Source: Leptospiraceae bacterium (GTDB lineage Bacteria; Spirochaetota; Leptospiria; Leptospirales; Leptospiraceae). Taken from it: a stretch of DNA of 64,000 nucleotides. Shown here piece by piece: positions 62,938 to 64,000 of this stretch (position 1 is its first letter; each line of letters begins with the position of its first letter). The notes beneath the pieces are model-generated. The model ran no database searches and was not told the origin of the DNA. It saw only the letters and a program-made list of their open reading frames with translations. The translations under genes were made by a program, and so were the position numbers. The stretch covers positions 310,001-374,000 of the forward strand of contig JACKPC010000001.1 in assembly GCA_024233835.1 (NCBI GenBank). Reading direction: 5' to 3'.

Positions 62938-64000
62938 ACATACAGACAAGCAATCCAAAATTTCAACTCGGGTGGAAGATATTGATTTTCTTTCCTCCCC
63001 GGATACTCTTGAAGAGATCTCTTTTGATGAATTAGACTTTGATCTGGAATTAGAAGATCTTGAACTTTTTGAAACGGAAGAAACTTCTTTTCATGAAGAG
63101 TTTGATGACTCTGAGGAAGCCTCATCTCAGGTAGAAGATACTGAGGAAGAACAGGAGCTGAGCGATGAAGATCACTCTCTCTTGAATGCTGATGGCCTGG
63201 AGCTAAACGAAGTTGATGATTCTGATATATCTCTTTCCGAAGAAGAATTAGGTAATATTTTAGACGGAGATAATTTTGAAGAATCACCCGAATCATTGGA
63301 GTTAACCGAGGATAATGAATTTGAAAGTGAACCGGATTCTGAACAGGACGATAGTTTCGAATACGAAGATGAATATTCTGAGTTTGATGATGAACCGGAT
63401 GGACGTTCTGTTTTTGATACAGGTGAATTAGACCATATTGACGATGAAGACCTGTCCCTTTCAGATGATCTCGAAGAAGAAGGCTTTTCCCTTCTCGAAG
63501 ACACTGAACCTGGAGACGATGAAGACGTTTCCCTTTCCGATGAAGAATTAGGAAATATTTTAGAAGATGTAGAAGAAGAACCCGACTTAGAGGACGAAGA
63601 GCTGGGTGCATCTGTTTTTGATGATCTGGAAGATGATGAACCAGAATCACTCTCAGATGAAGAAGTCGATGAAATTATCGGTGCCCATAGCATGGAAGAG
63701 ATAACCGATCTTGAAAATCGTTCTGTTTTTGATGAGGAAGAGGATGATGAGGAAGAAGAACCCATATCCCTTTCTGAAGATGAACTGGGGGATATTCTGG
63801 AAGAGGATTCTTATGATGATACTGAAGAAGAAGAAATATCTCTTTCAGAAGACGAATTAGGTGGTATCCTCGAAAGTGCGGAGTTTGTTGAAGAAGATGA
63901 TTTTGAAACCGAAACTGGTTTCTCAGATGAAGAATTAGGTAATATCTTAGAAAATGCGGATAGAGAAGAGGATGAATTCGATAGACTTTTAGAAGATGAG
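62924..64000 (+). CDS. Highly acidic repeat protein, incomplete at window end
   Basis: From ATG 62924 the frame is open to base 64000 (359 codons, no stop). It is extremely rich in E, D, S and L and carries repeated motifs of the form SLS-(E/D)-(E/D)-E-L-G-(N/D/G)-I-L: ISLSEEELGNILD, VSLSDEELGNILE, ISLSEDELGDILE, ISLSEDELGGILE and SDEELGNILE. A shorter RSVFD/ASVFD motif also recurs. This looks like an unstructured or modular acidic protein. No family was recognised. The opposite-strand frames here are shadows produced by codon bias. Confidence 0.8.
   Translation, partial: MSENKHTDKQSKISTRVEDIDFLSSPDTLEEISFDELDFDLELEDLELFETEETSFHEEFDDSEEASSQVEDTEEEQELSDEDHSLLNADGLELNEVDDSDISLSEEELGNILDGDNFEESPESLELTEDNEFESEPDSEQDDSFEYEDEYSEFDDEPDGRSVFDTGELDHIDDEDLSLSDDLEEEGFSLLEDTEPGDDEDVSLSDEELGNILEDVEEEPDLEDEELGASVFDDLEDDEPESLSDEEVDEIIGAHSMEEITDLENRSVFDEEEDDEEEEPISLSEDELGDILEEDSYDDTEEEEISLSEDELGGILESAEFVEEDDFETETGFSDEELGNILENADREEDEFDRLLEDE

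Noticed and set aside
62862..63765. Long minus-strand frames, including a serine-rich one (63172-63765) and a leucine/histidine-rich one (62862-63650)
   Set aside because: They are mirror frames of the acidic repeat gene on the plus strand; the composition follows from GAA/GAT-rich codons and no family or start site supports them.

Overview
The window looks like a chromosome segment of a low-GC, Gram-negative spirochaete of the Leptospirales type. That placement rests on base composition, the style of the lipoprotein, outer-membrane and AsmA-like genes, and general protein character. No homology search was run, so it is a moderate-confidence impression. I saw no rRNA or tRNA genes.

Layout. 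1-15000: ordinary chromosomal genes (MscS channel, outer-membrane barrel, mltG, a HisI-like protein, an AsmA-like protein, a DUF3293-GGCT fusion, pyrE-like, YdjM-like, an FAD oxidase, rhomboid, DinB, a cytochrome c, a WYL regulator), plus two small genes of 57-58 codons. 15056-32544: a type III-B CRISPR operon in the order cas6, cmr2/cas10, cmr1, cmr3, cmr4, cmr5, cmr6. It is interrupted by toxin-antitoxin-like and CARF-effector cassettes: an AAA ATPase with an AbiEii nucleotidyltransferase and a small partner; a CARF + PD-(D/E)XK + MNT fusion with a HEPN partner; two MNT genes with a HepT; an MNT-HEPN protein with an MntA/HepT pair; a Card1/Can2-like nuclease; a UPF0175 antitoxin-like gene; a broken CARF-like gene; and a Csx-type small protein. 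32545-33016: a leader and a 3-repeat array. 33236-35028: an IS1182-family element. 35210-37210: a Rpn-like nuclease gene followed by a block with two tiny membrane-protein genes and a palindrome. 37287-40866: a second Card1-like gene, a reverse transcriptase and cas1, with no cas2 seen. 40848-42915: a second copy of the leader and a 24-repeat array. 43085-44374: an IS110 element with a nonsense-mutated transposase. 44662-46932: a Rpn nuclease and the second copy of the duplicated block. 46960-55065: a denitrification island (norC, norB, norQ, norD, sco, nirV, and nirK with an in-frame TGA), with matching FNR/DNR-type boxes upstream of norC and nirK. 55139-55500: a Rpn relic. 55522-62595: the complete F-type ATP synthase operon (atpI-like, B, E, F, H, A, G, D, C), followed by an SLBB-domain protein and a highly acidic repeat protein that runs off the window end.

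How the genes work together. Cas6 should cut transcripts of both arrays, which share one 37-nt repeat ending in the type III-like tag ATTGCGAC. The Cmr complex with Cas10 (GGDD motif present) would sense target RNA and make cyclic oligoadenylate, which would activate the CARF nucleases. RT-Cas1 could add spacers, possibly from RNA. The most novel-looking part is the dense interleaving of MNT/HEPN modules with the cmr genes, and especially the CARF-nuclease-MNT fusion paired with a HEPN gene. A copy of the start of a downstream CRISPR gene left upstream of a cassette suggests the cassettes were inserted at gene boundaries. The leader-array-Rpn-small-gene unit exists twice as a diverged segmental duplication.
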